Source: Hymenobacter lapidiphilus (lineage in GTDB: Bacteria > Bacteroidota > Bacteroidia > Cytophagales > Hymenobacteraceae). From it: a DNA stretch of 64,000 bases. The stretch spans positions 62,001 to 126,000 of the forward strand of contig NZ_QVLT01000001.1 of assembly GCF_003417065.2 (NCBI RefSeq), read 5' to 3'. The notes below the pieces were generated by a model that was given only the letters and a program-made list of their open reading frames with translations, was not told where the DNA came from and did no database searches. Positions 46,234 to 55,325 of this stretch are shown piece by piece; the first letter of the stretch is position 1; each line of letters opens with the position of its first letter. A program made the translations under genes and the position numbers.

Positions 46234-46315
46234 TTAGTTGATTGTGCTTAGTGCTTAGACTATTTTAGCAGTGTGCTATCGCTAAACGACCTAAGCACTA
46301 AGCACAATCAACTAA
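46234..46315. repeat. Perfect 25-bp inverted repeat between nusG and rplK
   Basis: Arms 46234-46258 and 46291-46315 are exact complements, built on attgtgcttagtgcttag, with a 32-base loop. It lies in the 206-base gap between co-directional nusG and rplK, where transcription is expected to continue. The rest of the gap shows nothing recognisable. Confidence 0.75.
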
Positions 46316-46318
46316 GCT

Positions 46319-46888
46319 CTACTCTATTTCTTTCTCAACCTGAGTGTAGCTCAGCTCCATAGGCTGGCTACGGCCGAATATTTTCACGATTACGTTGAGA
46401 CGCTTGCGGTCCTCGAACACCTCGGCCACATTGCCCGACATGCCGGCGAAGCCGCCGTCTACGATTTTCACCAGCTCGCCCACCACGAAGGGGGTTTCCA
46501 GCGTTTCGGTCTGCTCTTCCGACTCATCGACGATGCCGAGGATACGGTTAACTTCCGAAATATGCAATGGCACCGGCACCGTGTTCTGGTTGGCCGCCTT
46601 CCCCTCCTTATCGGAGAGGAAGCCGATGATGCCCGGGGTGCTGGTGATGATGTGGTCGACCTCGCCGTGGGTCAGGTCGGCGTGGATAATGATGTAGCCG
46701 GGGTAGAGGTTCCGCTCGCGGACACGCTTCTTGCCATTGCGCATCTCGAAGACCTTCTCTACCGGAATCAGCACCTGCGGCACCAGTTCCGACAGACCGT
46801 GACGGCCGATTTCGGTCTCAAGGTAAGTTTTGGCCTTCTTCTCCTGTCCGCTCACCGAGCGGACCACGTACCATTTCAATTCGCCCAT
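46319..46888 (-). CDS. nusG: Transcription termination/antitermination factor NusG
   Basis: The 189-residue protein has the NGN domain (about 1-115, MGELKWYVVRSVSGQEKKAK, RERNLYPGYIIIHADLTHGE) and the C-terminal KOW domain (about 135-185, FVVGELVKIVDGGFAGMSGN and KIFGRSQPMELSYTQVEKEI). It links RNA polymerase to ribosomes or Rho. It follows secE by 21 bases, the classical order. Confidence 0.98.
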   Translation of the reverse strand: MGELKWYVVRSVSGQEKKAKTYLETEIGRHGLSELVPQVLIPVEKVFEMRNGKKRVRERNLYPGYIIIHADLTHGEVDHIITSTPGIIGFLSDKEGKAANQNTVPVPLHISEVNRILGIVDESEEQTETLETPFVVGELVKIVDGGFAGMSGNVAEVFEDRKRLNVIVKIFGRSQPMELSYTQVEKEIE

Positions 46889-46909
46889 TTTAGTCGCGTC
46901 TGTTGCCGA

Positions 46910-47104
46910 TTAAACGAACGAGTTATAGAAGGCCTCTAGGCCCTCTTTGAAAATCACATCCATCACACCCACAACCACTGCGAAGATCAGCGAGCCAAGC
47001 AACACCAGGCCGGCGCTTTTCTGCAGTTCTTCCAGCGAAGGCCAGGTTACCTTGTAACGCATCTCGTCCGATGTTTCCCGGAAGTAGTTGGTCAGCTTGC
47101 TCAT
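46910..47104 (-). CDS. secE: Preprotein translocase subunit SecE
   Basis: With the ATG at 47104 the protein has 64 residues: MSKLTNYFRETSDEMRYKVT, WPSLEELQKSAGLVLLGSLI and one membrane helix (about residues 30-52). SecE clamps SecY. A longer in-frame reading to 47200 would run through the tRNA-Trp gene and is rejected. Confidence 0.96.
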   Translation of the reverse strand: MSKLTNYFRETSDEMRYKVTWPSLEELQKSAGLVLLGSLIFAVVVGVMDVIFKEGLEAFYNSFV

Positions 47105-47167
47105 GCTAAAGGACCTGCTGGTGAGAGTGAGTAAAAGAACGGCTGCCGAAGCAGCCGGACAATCTGG

Positions 47168-47241
47168 TGGCACGGGCGGAGAGATTCGAACTCCCATCAA
47201 AGGTTTTGGAGACCTCTATTCTACCCTTGAACTACGCCCGT
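47168..47241 (-). tRNA. tRNA-Trp (CCA anticodon)
   Basis: The minus strand folds as a cloverleaf: acceptor ACGGGCG/CGCCCGT, discriminator G followed by an encoded CCA end, D-arm with AGTTCAAGGGTAGA, anticodon stem GAGGT/ACCTT with loop CTCCAAA (anticodon CCA), and T-arm with GGTTCGA-type loop (GTTCGAATC). It lies directly upstream of secE, a conserved arrangement. Confidence 0.95.
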
Positions 47242-47280
47242 GGATGCGTCCCGACTTAGGCCAAAGCCCGATTGGGACTG

Positions 47281-47311
47281 CAAATGTAGGTAACTCTTTA
47301 AACAAAACAAA
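47281..47311 (-). promoter_or_regulatory. Promoter of tRNA-Trp/secE/nusG/rplKAJL operon
   Basis: The minus strand reads TTTG (47311-47308), a 19-base spacer and TACATTTG (47288-47281), an exact match to the Bacteroidota consensus. The -7 is 40 bases before the tRNA 5' end. The -33 end overlaps the tuf terminator stem by two bases. Confidence 0.75.
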
Positions 47312-47340
47312 TCCGCTCCCGAAAATTTCAGGAGCGGATT
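47310..47340 (-). terminator. Terminator after tuf
   Basis: A perfect 10-bp stem (aatccgctcc 47310-47319 with 47331-47340) is followed on the minus strand by TTGTTTTGTTT. It ends the tRNA-Tyr/Gly/Thr-tuf unit. Confidence 0.8.
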
Positions 47341-47369
47341 GCTTTATTTCAGCAGATTTCCGAAGAAAA

Positions 47370-48557
47370 CTACTCGGTGATTTCGGTTACCTGACCGGCA
47401 CCTACCGTCCGGCCACCCTCACGGATAGCGAAACGCAGGCCTTTCTCCATAGCTACCGAGTTGATCAACTCAACCGAGATAGTTACGTTGTCGCCGGGCA
47501 TTACCATCTCCACGCCTTCGCCCAGCATAATGATGCCGGTTACGTCGGTGGTGCGGAAATAGAACTGGGGACGGTAGTTGTTGAAGAACGGAGTGTGGCG
47601 ACCACCTTCCTCTTTCGACAATACGTACACCTCAGCCTTGAACTTGGTGTGAGGCTTAACGGAACCTGGCTTGCAGATAACCATACCGCGGCGGATGGCT
47701 TCTTTCTCGATACCACGGAGCAGCAGACCAACGTTGTCGCCGGCTTCACCACGGTCCAGAATCTTGCGGAACATCTCCACACCGGTTACAGTAGACTTCA
47801 GGTTCTCAGCACCCATGCCGAGAATCTCCACCTGCTCACCCGAGTTTACAATGCCACGCTCGATACGGCCGGTAGCAACCGTTCCACGACCCGTAATCGA
47901 GAACACGTCCTCAACAGGCATCAGGAAGGGCAGGTCGGTCAGACGAGCAGGAATCGGAATGAAGGAGTCAACAGCGTCCATCAGCTCCTCGATTTTGGGA
48001 ACCCAGTTGGCATCGCCATTCAGGCCACCCAGAGCCGAGCCCTGAATTACGGGGATGTTGTCGCCGTCGAAGTCGTAGAACGAAAGCAGCTCACGGATTT
48101 CCATTTCCACCAGCTCGAGGAGCTCGGGGTCATCGACCATGTCAACTTTGTTCATGAATACTACTAGCTGGGGAACACCAACCTGACGAGCGAGCAGGAT
48201 GTGCTCACGGGTCTGGGGCATTGGGCCGTCGGTAGCAGCTACCACGAGGATAGCACCGTCCATCTGGGCAGCACCGGTAACCATGTTCTTCACATAGTCA
48301 GCGTGACCGGGGCAGTCAACGTGGGCGTAGTGACGGAGCACCGTCGAGTACTCTACGTGCGAGGTGTTGATCGTGATGCCACGCTCTTTCTCTTCGGGAG
48401 CATTGTCAATCGAAGAGAAGTCGCGCTTGGCAGCCAGGCCTTTGCCAGCCAATACCTGGGTAATGGCAGCAGTGAGGGTGGTTTTGCCGTGGTCAACGTG
48501 ACCAATCGTGCCGATGTTTACGTGCGGCTTGGACCGGTCAAAATTTTCTTTAGCCAT
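47370..48557 (-). CDS. tuf: Elongation factor Tu
   Basis: The 395-residue GTPase has G1 [35 protein letters not shown] (switch I), [12 protein letters not shown] (G3), [20 protein letters not shown] (G4) and domains 2 and 3 ending [14 protein letters not shown]. It delivers aminoacyl-tRNA to the ribosome. Only one copy is in the window. It follows tRNA-Thr with a 174-base leader. Confidence 0.99.
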   Translation of the reverse strand: MAKENFDRSKPHVNIGTIGHVDHGKTTLTAAITQVLAGKGLAAKRDFSSIDNAPEEKERGITINTSHVEYSTVLRHYAHVDCPGHADYVKNMVTGAAQMDGAILVVAATDGPMPQTREHILLARQVGVPQLVVFMNKVDMVDDPELLELVEMEIRELLSFYDFDGDNIPVIQGSALGGLNGDANWVPKIEELMDAVDSFIPIPARLTDLPFLMPVEDVFSITGRGTVATGRIERGIVNSGEQVEILGMGAENLKSTVTGVEMFRKILDRGEAGDNVGLLLRGIEKEAIRRGMVICKPGSVKPHTKFKAEVYVLSKEEGGRHTPFFNNYRPQFYFRTTDVTGIIMLGEGVEMVMPGDNVTISVELINSVAMEKGLRFAIREGGRTVGAGQVTEITE

Positions 48558-48731
48558 TGTAAAGAGATTAAGAGGAATTTTGAGGTGAGAAGGGGAAACG
48601 CGACTTAAAACTTAACTATACAGAAGAAAGCGAAACACAGCTCTGCTTGACCAGGGACTGCACGTCGCTTTTCTTGGCTGACAGTTCCAAAACGGTGCAG
48701 TCGCGCTGCCCCGTTGGTACTCGTAATTCTG

Positions 48732-48803
<72 letters not shown>

Positions 48804-48836
48804 TGATAGTTGTAGCCCGCTAGCGCGTAGCCGGGG

Positions 48837-48844
48837 CAAAGGTA
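48837..48844 (-). promoter_or_regulatory. Candidate internal -7 element upstream of tRNA-Thr
   Basis: The minus strand reads TACCTTTG, matching TAnnTTTG, 34 bases before tRNA-Thr. No -33 element at the proper spacing is visible. Confidence 0.35.
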
Positions 48845-48910
48845 CGACAGGAGAACAACATTTGCCAGCCTGGGCCGGCGCAATCTATTGTCAGGCGTAC
48901 TGTTGCTGCG

Positions 48911-48983
48911 AGCGGGAGACGAGGTTCGAACTCGCGACCTGCAGCTTGGAAGGCTGCCGCTCTACCAACTGAGCTACTCCCGC
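48911..48983 (-). tRNA. tRNA-Gly (TCC anticodon)
   Basis: The minus strand has acceptor GCGGGAG/CTCCCGC, D-arm AGCTCAGTTGGTAGAGC, anticodon stem GCAGC/GCTGC with loop CTTCCAA (anticodon TCC) and T-arm GCGAGTTCGAACCTCG. The discriminator is T and CCA is not encoded. Confidence 0.95.
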
Positions 48984-48989
48984 GAAGGA

Positions 48990-49063
48990 GTGAATGAGTG
49001 ACCCGATGAGTGAGTGAAACCAGATAAGCCTGAACTTACTCCTTCACCGGGTCGCTTATTCAC
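48990..49063. repeat. Inverted repeat between tRNA-Gly and tRNA-Tyr
   Basis: Arms 48990-49005 (gtgaatgagtgacccg) and 49048-49063 match at 14 of 16 positions, with inner gagtga-like words. It separates two tRNAs that are probably cut from one transcript, so the hairpin could guide processing. Confidence 0.5.
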
Positions 49064-49068
49064 GAATG

Positions 49069-49148
49069 TGGGGGTGAGAGGACTCGAACCTCTGAACCCG
49101 AAGGAGCTGAGTTACAGTCAGCCGCAATTGCCACTATGCGACACCCCC
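49069..49148 (-). tRNA. tRNA-Tyr (GTA anticodon)
   Basis: The minus strand has acceptor GGGGGTG/CACCCCC, anticodon stem GCTGA/TCAGC with loop CTGTAAC (anticodon GTA), a long variable arm (TCCTTCGGGTTC region) as expected for class II tRNA, and T-arm GAGGTTCGAGTCCTC. CCA is not encoded. Confidence 0.95.
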
Positions 49149-49232
49149 GATTATGTGGTTTCAACGCCGTTTGCGTGAAAGCCGCCCATTCCAATTCGTG
49201 GGCCGGAGCCGCTTTTTCTCGAATTGGAGTTG

Positions 49233-49262
49233 CAAAATTAGTGGGTTTCTGACATAAGTCAA
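49233..49262 (-). promoter_or_regulatory. Promoter of tRNA-Tyr/Gly/Thr-tuf operon
   Basis: The minus strand reads TTG (49262-49260), a 19-base spacer and TAATTTTG (49240-49233), an exact fit to the Bacteroidota promoter model. It lies 85 bases before tRNA-Tyr. The rest of 49149-49390 shows only a weak 7-bp hairpin (49355-49377) that may end the aminopeptidase transcript. Confidence 0.7.
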
Positions 49263-49390
49263 GCCCTAGGTGAAAAAAGGTTTCGGGTTGGCTGACTTTT
49301 TGAGCGGTTCAAACCAGCGCCGGCAGGCTAAGCGGCTGACTTCCTAGGGTAAAGCGGAACCACGATGTAAGGTTCCGGGACGAAAAAAAA

Positions 49391-51988
49391 TTATTGCACC
49401 AAGCTATACATGGCCTTCAGATTGCTATCCGTTTCCTTATTCCGGATATCCTGTAGTGTAGTTTTAAGAGTGGGCATGCTCCCGGTCAGCTCATTCAGGC
49501 CCTTGTAGGCCCCAAGACGTACGTAGAGCTGCGGATGGCTGCGGGCCAGATTTTCGAGGCGCTGCAGCCCCTTCTCGCGCTCTACGGGCGGAATGCGGTT
49601 CATGAGGCGGCCAAAGTTTTCGAGCAGCACATATAGCACCTCGGGCTGGGCATCTTGGCTGCGTTGCAGAAACCAGTCGTAGTCGTCGAGGGTGCCGTTG
49701 AGGCCGTAAAAGCCGGACAGCGACTTGAGCAGCGCCGGATTACGGGTTTTCTGCAGCCGGGCAACCTGGGCGCGGGTGGTGGGCGCAGGCGACTTGGCCA
49801 GAGCATCAACCGCAGCGGCAGTTACCAGGTAGGAGCTGTCGATGAGTGCGGCTTCGTAGACGCCGGCAAAGTCTTCGTTGGCAAACGATGATAGCACGTT
49901 GATGGCAGTGGCCCGGACGGCGCCGTGCTTCTCGCTGAGGGCGACCTGCTGCAAATCTTTACGCACAACGCTACCTTCGGCCCCGCGGTAGCGCCGCAGA
50001 CCCTCGAGCGCGGCCACGCGGGTGGCCCAGAAGGGGTCGGTGAGGGCAACGCGGAAGGCTGAGCTAACCAGCAAATCGCTCGACTTGCTTTTTAGCCCTT
50101 CCATAGCCTGTATTTTCTGGAGGTAGCCGCGGGCGTGGCTGAGCTGGAACTGCAGTTCCTCGGGGGTTTGCGCCTCGTCGATGGCGGCCAGCAGTATTCC
50201 CTCATTGTCGAACTTTACCAAGGACGGGCGCTGAAGTGCGGGCAGGCGGAACGTCTGGTCGGCTTGGGTGATGACGAGGCGGTGCTGGGTGGACTGGTTT
50301 CCACTCCAGACGGCGACTGTTACGGGCAGGCGGAATACGGGCTGATAAAGGGTGTCCTGCACCTGCCGCACGCGCAGTACCACAGCACTGTTTTCGTAGC
50401 TGTGGGTTACGCGCAGCTCGGGGTGCCCGCGCTGCAGAAACCACTGATCGAAGAACCACATCAAATCCTCCCCAGTCGTTTCTTCGAACGCCATGCGCAG
50501 CTTTGACAGCTCGACGGCCGACAGCTTATTCTGGTTGAGGTAGCGGGTGAGCGAGGCGAAGAAAGCATCATCGCCGACGAGGTTGCGCAGCATGTGCAGC
50601 ACCCGGCCACCCTTGTCGTAAGAGTGGCGGTCAAACAGATCCTCATGGTTGTTATAGCTGGTGCGGATGAGGGGCTCGCGCTTCACCTGAGCCTCTTCGA
50701 GGTAGGTGCGCAGCTTATTGCGCTGCACCAGGGCCGCCGCGTCGGGGCCGTATTTATACTCGGCCCAGAGCAGCTCTGAGTAATCGGCGAAGGCCTCGTT
50801 GAGCGGCAGGTTGCCCCACGACTCGTTGGTAACATAATCACCAAACCACTGGTGGAACAGCTCGTGGGCGATAACCGACTCCGAGCCGTCGTAGGGTACA
50901 TCGGCCAGCTCGCGGGGCGTAAACTGCACCAGCTGCTGCCCGAATGTGGAGGCAGTGGTGTTCTCCATCGCTCCCGATACGAAATCGTGCACTGCTACCT
51001 GAGCATATTTATCCCACGGATAGTCAACTCCCAGCTTTTTGGAGAAGAACTCCAGCATTTCGGGCGTGTTACCAAACACCTGCTTGGCCGTGTTCCGGTA
51101 GGCGGGGTCCACGTAGTAGTCCACTGCCTTCCCGCGCCAGGTGTCTGACACAACGGCGAAGTTGCCCACTGCCAGCATAGCCAAGTAGGGCGCGTGGGGC
51201 TGGTTTAGCTTCCAGGTATCAGTGCGAGTGCCATCGGTGTTGCGGCGCGACGATACGAGCAAGCCATTGGACAGCGTTTTCTGGTCGGCCTCCACCGTCA
51301 GGCTGATTTCCTGGGTCATGCGCTGGTTGGGCCGGTCGATGGTGGGGAACCAGCAGGAGCTGCCCTCCGTCTCGCCCTGGGTCCAGAGCTGGCGGGGTTT
51401 GCCCTTCTCAGTATTAAGCGGGTTGATGAAGTACAGGCCCTTATCGTCGATTATGGCCTCGCTCCCCCCACCCTTGGGCAGCTCGTTGGACTTGGCCACG
51501 TACTGAATGCGCACTTGGTACTGCTCAGTGCGCTGGTAGGTGCGGTCGAGGGTAATGATGAGCTTCTTCTTGTCGTAGGTGTACTTCAGGTCGCGGCCCT
51601 TGCGGCCCGCGCTGAGTAGCTCCACGCTTTTAATGTCGAAGCCTTTGGCATCGAGCACCAACTGATACTGCGGGTAGAAATGCGGGCGGAGCGTGAGCGT
51701 GGCCGTACCCTGCAACCACTGCCGGCTCCAGTCGGGGCGCAGGTCGAGCTTGGTGTCTACCAAATGGTGGAGAATGGTGGCCGAAGGCTGCGATGGGCGG
51801 GCCTGGTCGGGTAGCCAGTTGGGCACCGGCGCCGTGGTGGGCGCCAAGTAAGGCGTAGTATCGGGGGCTTTTCGAGCGGGCGAATGCGGGCTGGCAGCAC
51901 CGCCGCGACCCGCCTTAGTCGCCTGAGCAGCAGCCGGTAACTGGGCCGGCAGCCACAGGAAAAGAATACCGAGGAATAGGTATTTCAT
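49391..51988 (-). CDS. M1 family zinc metallopeptidase (aminopeptidase) with C-terminal HEAT-like repeats
   Basis: With the ATG at 51988 the protein has 865 residues and a signal peptide (KYLFLGILFLWLPAQLPAAA). The M1 domain shows the substrate motif SGAMENTTAS, the zinc site VIAHELFHQWFGDYVT (HExxH near residue 374) and the third ligand Glu in NEAFADYSELLW. The last 250 or so residues contain HEAT-like helices (ALEGLRRYRG, AVRATAINVLSSFANEDF, AAAVDALAKSPAP). It should act in the periplasm or outside, trimming peptides from their N-termini. It is divergent from the biotin-carrier gene. The family is sure; the substrate is not. Confidence 0.95.
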   Translation of the reverse strand: MKYLFLGILFLWLPAQLPAAAQATKAGRGGAASPHSPARKAPDTTPYLAPTTAPVPNWLPDQARPSQPSATILHHLVDTKLDLRPDWSRQWLQGTATLTLRPHFYPQYQLVLDAKGFDIKSVELLSAGRKGRDLKYTYDKKKLIITLDRTYQRTEQYQVRIQYVAKSNELPKGGGSEAIIDDKGLYFINPLNTEKGKPRQLWTQGETEGSSCWFPTIDRPNQRMTQEISLTVEADQKTLSNGLLVSSRRNTDGTRTDTWKLNQPHAPYLAMLAVGNFAVVSDTWRGKAVDYYVDPAYRNTAKQVFGNTPEMLEFFSKKLGVDYPWDKYAQVAVHDFVSGAMENTTASTFGQQLVQFTPRELADVPYDGSESVIAHELFHQWFGDYVTNESWGNLPLNEAFADYSELLWAEYKYGPDAAALVQRNKLRTYLEEAQVKREPLIRTSYNNHEDLFDRHSYDKGGRVLHMLRNLVGDDAFFASLTRYLNQNKLSAVELSKLRMAFEETTGEDLMWFFDQWFLQRGHPELRVTHSYENSAVVLRVRQVQDTLYQPVFRLPVTVAVWSGNQSTQHRLVITQADQTFRLPALQRPSLVKFDNEGILLAAIDEAQTPEELQFQLSHARGYLQKIQAMEGLKSKSSDLLVSSAFRVALTDPFWATRVAALEGLRRYRGAEGSVVRKDLQQVALSEKHGAVRATAINVLSSFANEDFAGVYEAALIDSSYLVTAAAVDALAKSPAPTTRAQVARLQKTRNPALLKSLSGFYGLNGTLDDYDWFLQRSQDAQPEVLYVLLENFGRLMNRIPPVEREKGLQRLENLARSHPQLYVRLGAYKGLNELTGSMPTLKTTLQDIRNKETDSNLKAMYSLVQ

Positions 51989-52086
51989 GCAATAAGGCAC
52001 TAGGGTAATGGTTGGTGAAGTTCCGAATTTATTTCAGATTTGACCTATCTTTAAGCCCTTTTCTGCCCCACTCCCGCCCTATTCGT

Positions 52087-52596
52087 ATGCTGCAAATCCA
52101 ATTAGCCGCGGCCAACCAGTCGCCGCAGGAAGTCGACTACCAGTCTGCCGGTGCAGTTACGCTCGGTGGCCAGCCCTTCGCCTGGGACCTCACGGCCCTC
52201 GGCGCCGGCCGCTACCACGTCCTCTATCAGAACCGTTCCTACAACGCCGAGCTGCTGGAAATCGACTACGCCACCAAAACCGTGGTGCTGCAGCTAAACG
52301 GGCAGCGGCTGGAGCTGCAGGCCAAAGACCGCCTCGATTTGCTGCTCGACAAGATGGGCCTGAGCGCGGCCGTTAGCACCAAGGTAAACGAGTTGAAGGC
52401 GCCCATGCCGGGCCTGATTGTGGACGTGCGGGTGCAACCGGGCCAGACTGTGCAGAAGGGCGACCCGCTGCTGGTGCTGGAAGCCATGAAAATGGAAAAC
52501 ATCCTGAAAGCCCCCGGCGAGGGCGTTGTGGCCGCCATCAAAGTAGGCTTGCGCGACAACGTGACCAAAGGCCAGGTGTTGATTCAATTCGCCTAA
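52087..52596 (+). CDS. Biotin/lipoyl-attachment carrier protein (BCCP-like)
   Basis: The 169-residue protein ends in a biotinyl domain (about 100-169) with LKAPMPGLIVDVRVQPGQTV and the biotinylation motif EAMKMEN, whose Lys carries biotin. The first 90 residues are a beta-rich domain like those of acyl-CoA carboxylase or decarboxylase carrier subunits. No carboxylase or transferase subunit is adjacent, so the partner must be encoded elsewhere. The ATG at 52087 is preferred; an upstream TTG at 52012 would add 25 residues that look untranslated. TATCTTTA (52046-52053) resembles a -7 element. Confidence 0.9.
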   Translation: MLQIQLAAANQSPQEVDYQSAGAVTLGGQPFAWDLTALGAGRYHVLYQNRSYNAELLEIDYATKTVVLQLNGQRLELQAKDRLDLLLDKMGLSAAVSTKVNELKAPMPGLIVDVRVQPGQTVQKGDPLLVLEAMKMENILKAPGEGVVAAIKVGLRDNVTKGQVLIQFA

Positions 52597-52641
52597 GCAT
52601 CCAGCTACTCTTCCTTTTTACTACACCATCTCCTCACTGCC

Positions 52642-53421
52642 TTGAAGTACAACCGAATTCTGCTGAAACTGAGTGGCGAGGCCCTGATGGGCCAGCAGCA
52701 GTATGGCATCGATGCCAACCGGCTCATGCAGTACGCCGAGGAAATTAAGATTGCCGCCGAAACGGGCACGCAGGTGGCCGTCGTTATTGGGGGCGGCAAC
52801 ATCTACCGGGGCGTGCAGGCCGAAGCCTTCGGCCTCGACCGCGTGCAGGGCGACTACATGGGCATGCTGGCCACCGTTATCAATTCGATGGCCCTGCAGA
52901 GCGCCCTCGAAAAACTGGGCGTGAACACCCGCCTGCTTTCGGGCCTCACCATTCAGCAAGTGTGCGAGCCCTACATTCGCCGCCGCGCCATGCGCCACCT
53001 CGAGAAAGGCCGCGTCGTTATTTTCGGCGCCGGTATCGGCTCGCCCTACTTCACCACCGACTCAGCGGCGTCGTTGCGGGCCATCGAGATTGAGGCTGAC
53101 GTAGTGCTGAAGGGCACCCGCGTGGACGGCATCTACACCGCCGACCCCGAGAAAGACCCCACGGCCAAGCGCTTCGCCAACATCAGCTTCGACGAAGTGA
53201 TGGATAAGAAGCTCAACGTGATGGATATGACAGCCTTCACGCTATGCAAGGAAAATAACCTGCCGATTATCGTTTTCGATATGAACAAGGAAGGCAACCT
53301 GCAGCGCCTGCTACGCGGCGAAAGCGTGGGCACGCTCGTGAGCATGCACGGCGCCAACGCCGACGCGCAGAACAACTCCCTCACACCGGCCGTAGGCGAG
53401 CCCAACACCCCGTCGGCGTAG
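52642..53421 (+). CDS. pyrH: UMP kinase
   Basis: The 259-residue enzyme has [40 protein letters not shown] and [20 protein letters not shown], the amino-acid-kinase motifs of PyrH. It makes UDP from UMP. The only suitable start is TTG at 52642; no ATG lies nearby in frame upstream of [12 protein letters not shown]. The last 20 residues ([16 protein letters not shown]) extend past the usual end. It is followed by frr, the common pyrH-frr pair. Confidence 0.95.
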   Translation: MKYNRILLKLSGEALMGQQQYGIDANRLMQYAEEIKIAAETGTQVAVVIGGGNIYRGVQAEAFGLDRVQGDYMGMLATVINSMALQSALEKLGVNTRLLSGLTIQQVCEPYIRRRAMRHLEKGRVVIFGAGIGSPYFTTDSAASLRAIEIEADVVLKGTRVDGIYTADPEKDPTAKRFANISFDEVMDKKLNVMDMTAFTLCKENNLPIIVFDMNKEGNLQRLLRGESVGTLVSMHGANADAQNNSLTPAVGEPNTPSA

Positions 53422-53477
53422 TTTTCGCGGCTGGTCAACCCATTAATCCCTAATTTTCAACACTTAACTTTTCCGAA

Positions 53478-54041
53478 GTGGACGAAGAAATAAAGTTTTA
53501 CCTCGATGAGGCCGAAGAGTCGATGGGCAAGGCCCTGGAGCACACGACTGTAGAATTTTCGCGCATCCGGGCTGGCAAAGCCTCGCCCGCCATGCTCGAT
53601 TCGCTGCGGGTTGACTACTACGGCACGCCTACTCCGCTGGGCAATGTGGCCAACGTGTCGGCGCCTGATGCCCGCACGCTGTTCATCAAGCCTTGGGAGA
53701 AGAACATGATTGGCGAGATTGCCAAGGCAATCAAAAACAGCGACCTGGGCCTCAACCCGCAGTCGGATGCCGAAGGCGTACGCCTTAATATCCCAGCCAT
53801 GACTGAGGAGCGCCGCCGCGAGTTGGTGAAGCAGGCCAAATCGGAATCGGAAGGCGGTAAGGTCCGCATCCGCGGTATTCGCAAAGATGTGAACGAGTCG
53901 CTGCGCAAGCTGCAGAAGGATGGCGCTTCGGAAGATGCCATCAAGGACGCCGAAGCTAAAGTCCAGAAGTTTACCGACGTCTACATCAGCAAAGTGGATG
54001 AAGTGCTGGGCAAAAAGGAAACGGAGATAATGACGATCTGA
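53478..54041 (+). CDS. frr: Ribosome recycling factor
   Basis: The 187-residue protein has FSRIRAGKASPAMLDSLRVD, NVSAPDARTLFIKPWEKNMI and SEGGKVRIRGIRKDVNESLR, diagnostic of RRF. With EF-G it splits the post-termination ribosome. The start codon is GTG at 53478. It follows pyrH by 56 bases and ends in a long palindrome. Confidence 0.97.
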   Translation: MDEEIKFYLDEAEESMGKALEHTTVEFSRIRAGKASPAMLDSLRVDYYGTPTPLGNVANVSAPDARTLFIKPWEKNMIGEIAKAIKNSDLGLNPQSDAEGVRLNIPAMTEERRRELVKQAKSESEGGKVRIRGIRKDVNESLRKLQKDGASEDAIKDAEAKVQKFTDVYISKVDEVLGKKETEIMTI

Positions 54042-54052
54042 TTCTTTCGGCT

Positions 54053-54127
54053 GCTACAAGCAATAAGCCGTAAGCCGCAGGCCGATGTTCAACATCAGCC
54101 TGCGGCTTACGGCTTATTGCTTGTAGC
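54053..54127. terminator. Perfect 30-bp inverted repeat between convergent frr and nadD
   Basis: Arms 54053-54082 and 54098-54127 are exact complements (gctacaagcaataagccgta...), and the 15-base centre itself contains gatgtt/aacatc, so almost all 75 bases are palindromic. It ends only six bases before nadD and should terminate or block both converging transcripts. Confidence 0.8.
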
Positions 54128-54132
54128 CCCAA

Positions 54133-54735
54133 TTAAACGTAATATCCCGCCTCCCGAATCTGCTGCTCCACTGCCTCGGGCAGCAGGTAGCGGACAGATA
54201 GGCCCTCGCGCAGGCAGCGGCGGATGAAAGTGGCCGAGATGTCGAGTAGCGGGGCCTCAACGACGCGCACAGCGGGCGGTAGCGGCTCAGGCAGCGCGTA
54301 GCCAGGGCGTGGGTACACATAGATTTCGACCTCGGCGAGCAGCCGGTCGGCGGCTTTCCAGCGGGGAAGGCCCGCCACGTTGTCGCCACCCATGAGCAGC
54401 ACGAACTCCTGCCCCGGGTGCAGCTGCCGCAGCTGGTCGAGCGTGTCGATGGTATAGCTGGGCTTGGGCAGGCGAAACTCAATGTCGAGCACGCGCAGTC
54501 GCTCGTTGCCGGCAATGGCGCTGGTGGCCAGCGCCAGCCGCGCCTGCTCATCCAGCAGGTCGGCCTGGGCCTTGAAGGGGCTCTGGGGCGACATGATGAG
54601 CCAGACCTCGGCCAAATCGGTGTGCGTGGCCAGGAAGTTAGCCAGAATCAGGTGGCCGGTGTGGATGGGGTTGAAGGAGCCAAAAAGTAGCCCCACTTTC
54701 CGGCCCGATGGGGCGACGGAGGTGGGGCTGCTCAC
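54133..54735 (-). CDS. nadD: Nicotinate-nucleotide adenylyltransferase
   Basis: The 200-residue protein has VGLLFGSFNPIHTGHLILAN (the HxGH nucleotidyl-transfer motif), IMSPQSPFK and ISATFIRRCLREGLSVRYLL. It makes deamido-NAD in NAD synthesis. Its start overlaps the end of gmk by four bases, so the two are translationally coupled. Confidence 0.96.
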   Translation of the reverse strand: MSSPTSVAPSGRKVGLLFGSFNPIHTGHLILANFLATHTDLAEVWLIMSPQSPFKAQADLLDEQARLALATSAIAGNERLRVLDIEFRLPKPSYTIDTLDQLRQLHPGQEFVLLMGGDNVAGLPRWKAADRLLAEVEIYVYPRPGYALPEPLPPAVRVVEAPLLDISATFIRRCLREGLSVRYLLPEAVEQQIREAGYYV

Positions 54736-55316
54736 AGTATGGCCGATTCGGCGGTAATAAAGGCGCGCACCAGTCGCTCGGCTTCGTCTACCGCCTTATC
54801 GAGGTCGTCGTTGATGATGACCACATCGAAGCGGTCTTCAAACGTAAGCTCGAAATTAGCCTTGTAGAGGCGGGCTGAGATACTGGCTTCCGAGTCGGTC
54901 GCTCGATGACGCAGGCGCTGCTCCAGAATTTCCAGCGAGGGTGGTTTTACGAATACCGCTAAGGCGCGGTCCTGGTAAAACTCCTTGATGCTGAGGCCGC
55001 CTTTCACGTCCACATCAAGCACCGAATGCTGACCGTTTTCCCAGATGCGCTCAATTTCCTGTTTCAGCGTACCATAGAAAGCGCCTTCGTACACCTCTTC
55101 CCACTCCACGAATTCGTCGTGGCGGATTTTCTCCTGAAACTCCTGAACGGAGATAAAGTAGTAGTCCTTACCGTTGGCTTCGGTGCGGCCACGCCTGTCG
55201 CGCGTGCAGGCCGAAATAGAAAAGCTCAGCTCCGGCATTCGGGCCAGTAACCGGTGGACAATGGTGGTTTTTCCGGCCCCGGAAGGCGCGGAGAAAGCAA
55301 TGATTTTACCCTGCAT
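54732..55316 (-). CDS. gmk: Guanylate kinase
   Basis: The 194-residue protein has the P-loop FSAPSGAGKTTIV, SFSISACTRDRRGRTEANGK and FISVQEFQEKIRHDEFVEWE. It phosphorylates GMP to GDP. It lies nine bases after the anti-sigma gene and overlaps nadD, so sigma, anti-sigma, gmk and nadD may form one operon. Confidence 0.97.
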   Translation of the reverse strand: MQGKIIAFSAPSGAGKTTIVHRLLARMPELSFSISACTRDRRGRTEANGKDYYFISVQEFQEKIRHDEFVEWEEVYEGAFYGTLKQEIERIWENGQHSVLDVDVKGGLSIKEFYQDRALAVFVKPPSLEILEQRLRHRATDSEASISARLYKANFELTFEDRFDVVIINDDLDKAVDEAERLVRAFITAESAIL

Positions 55317-55325
55317 CGGGTAAAA

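Noticed and set aside
47105..47200. A longer N-terminus for SecE
   Set aside because: The extra codons read through the tRNA-Trp gene region and give a proline-rich tail unlike SecE.
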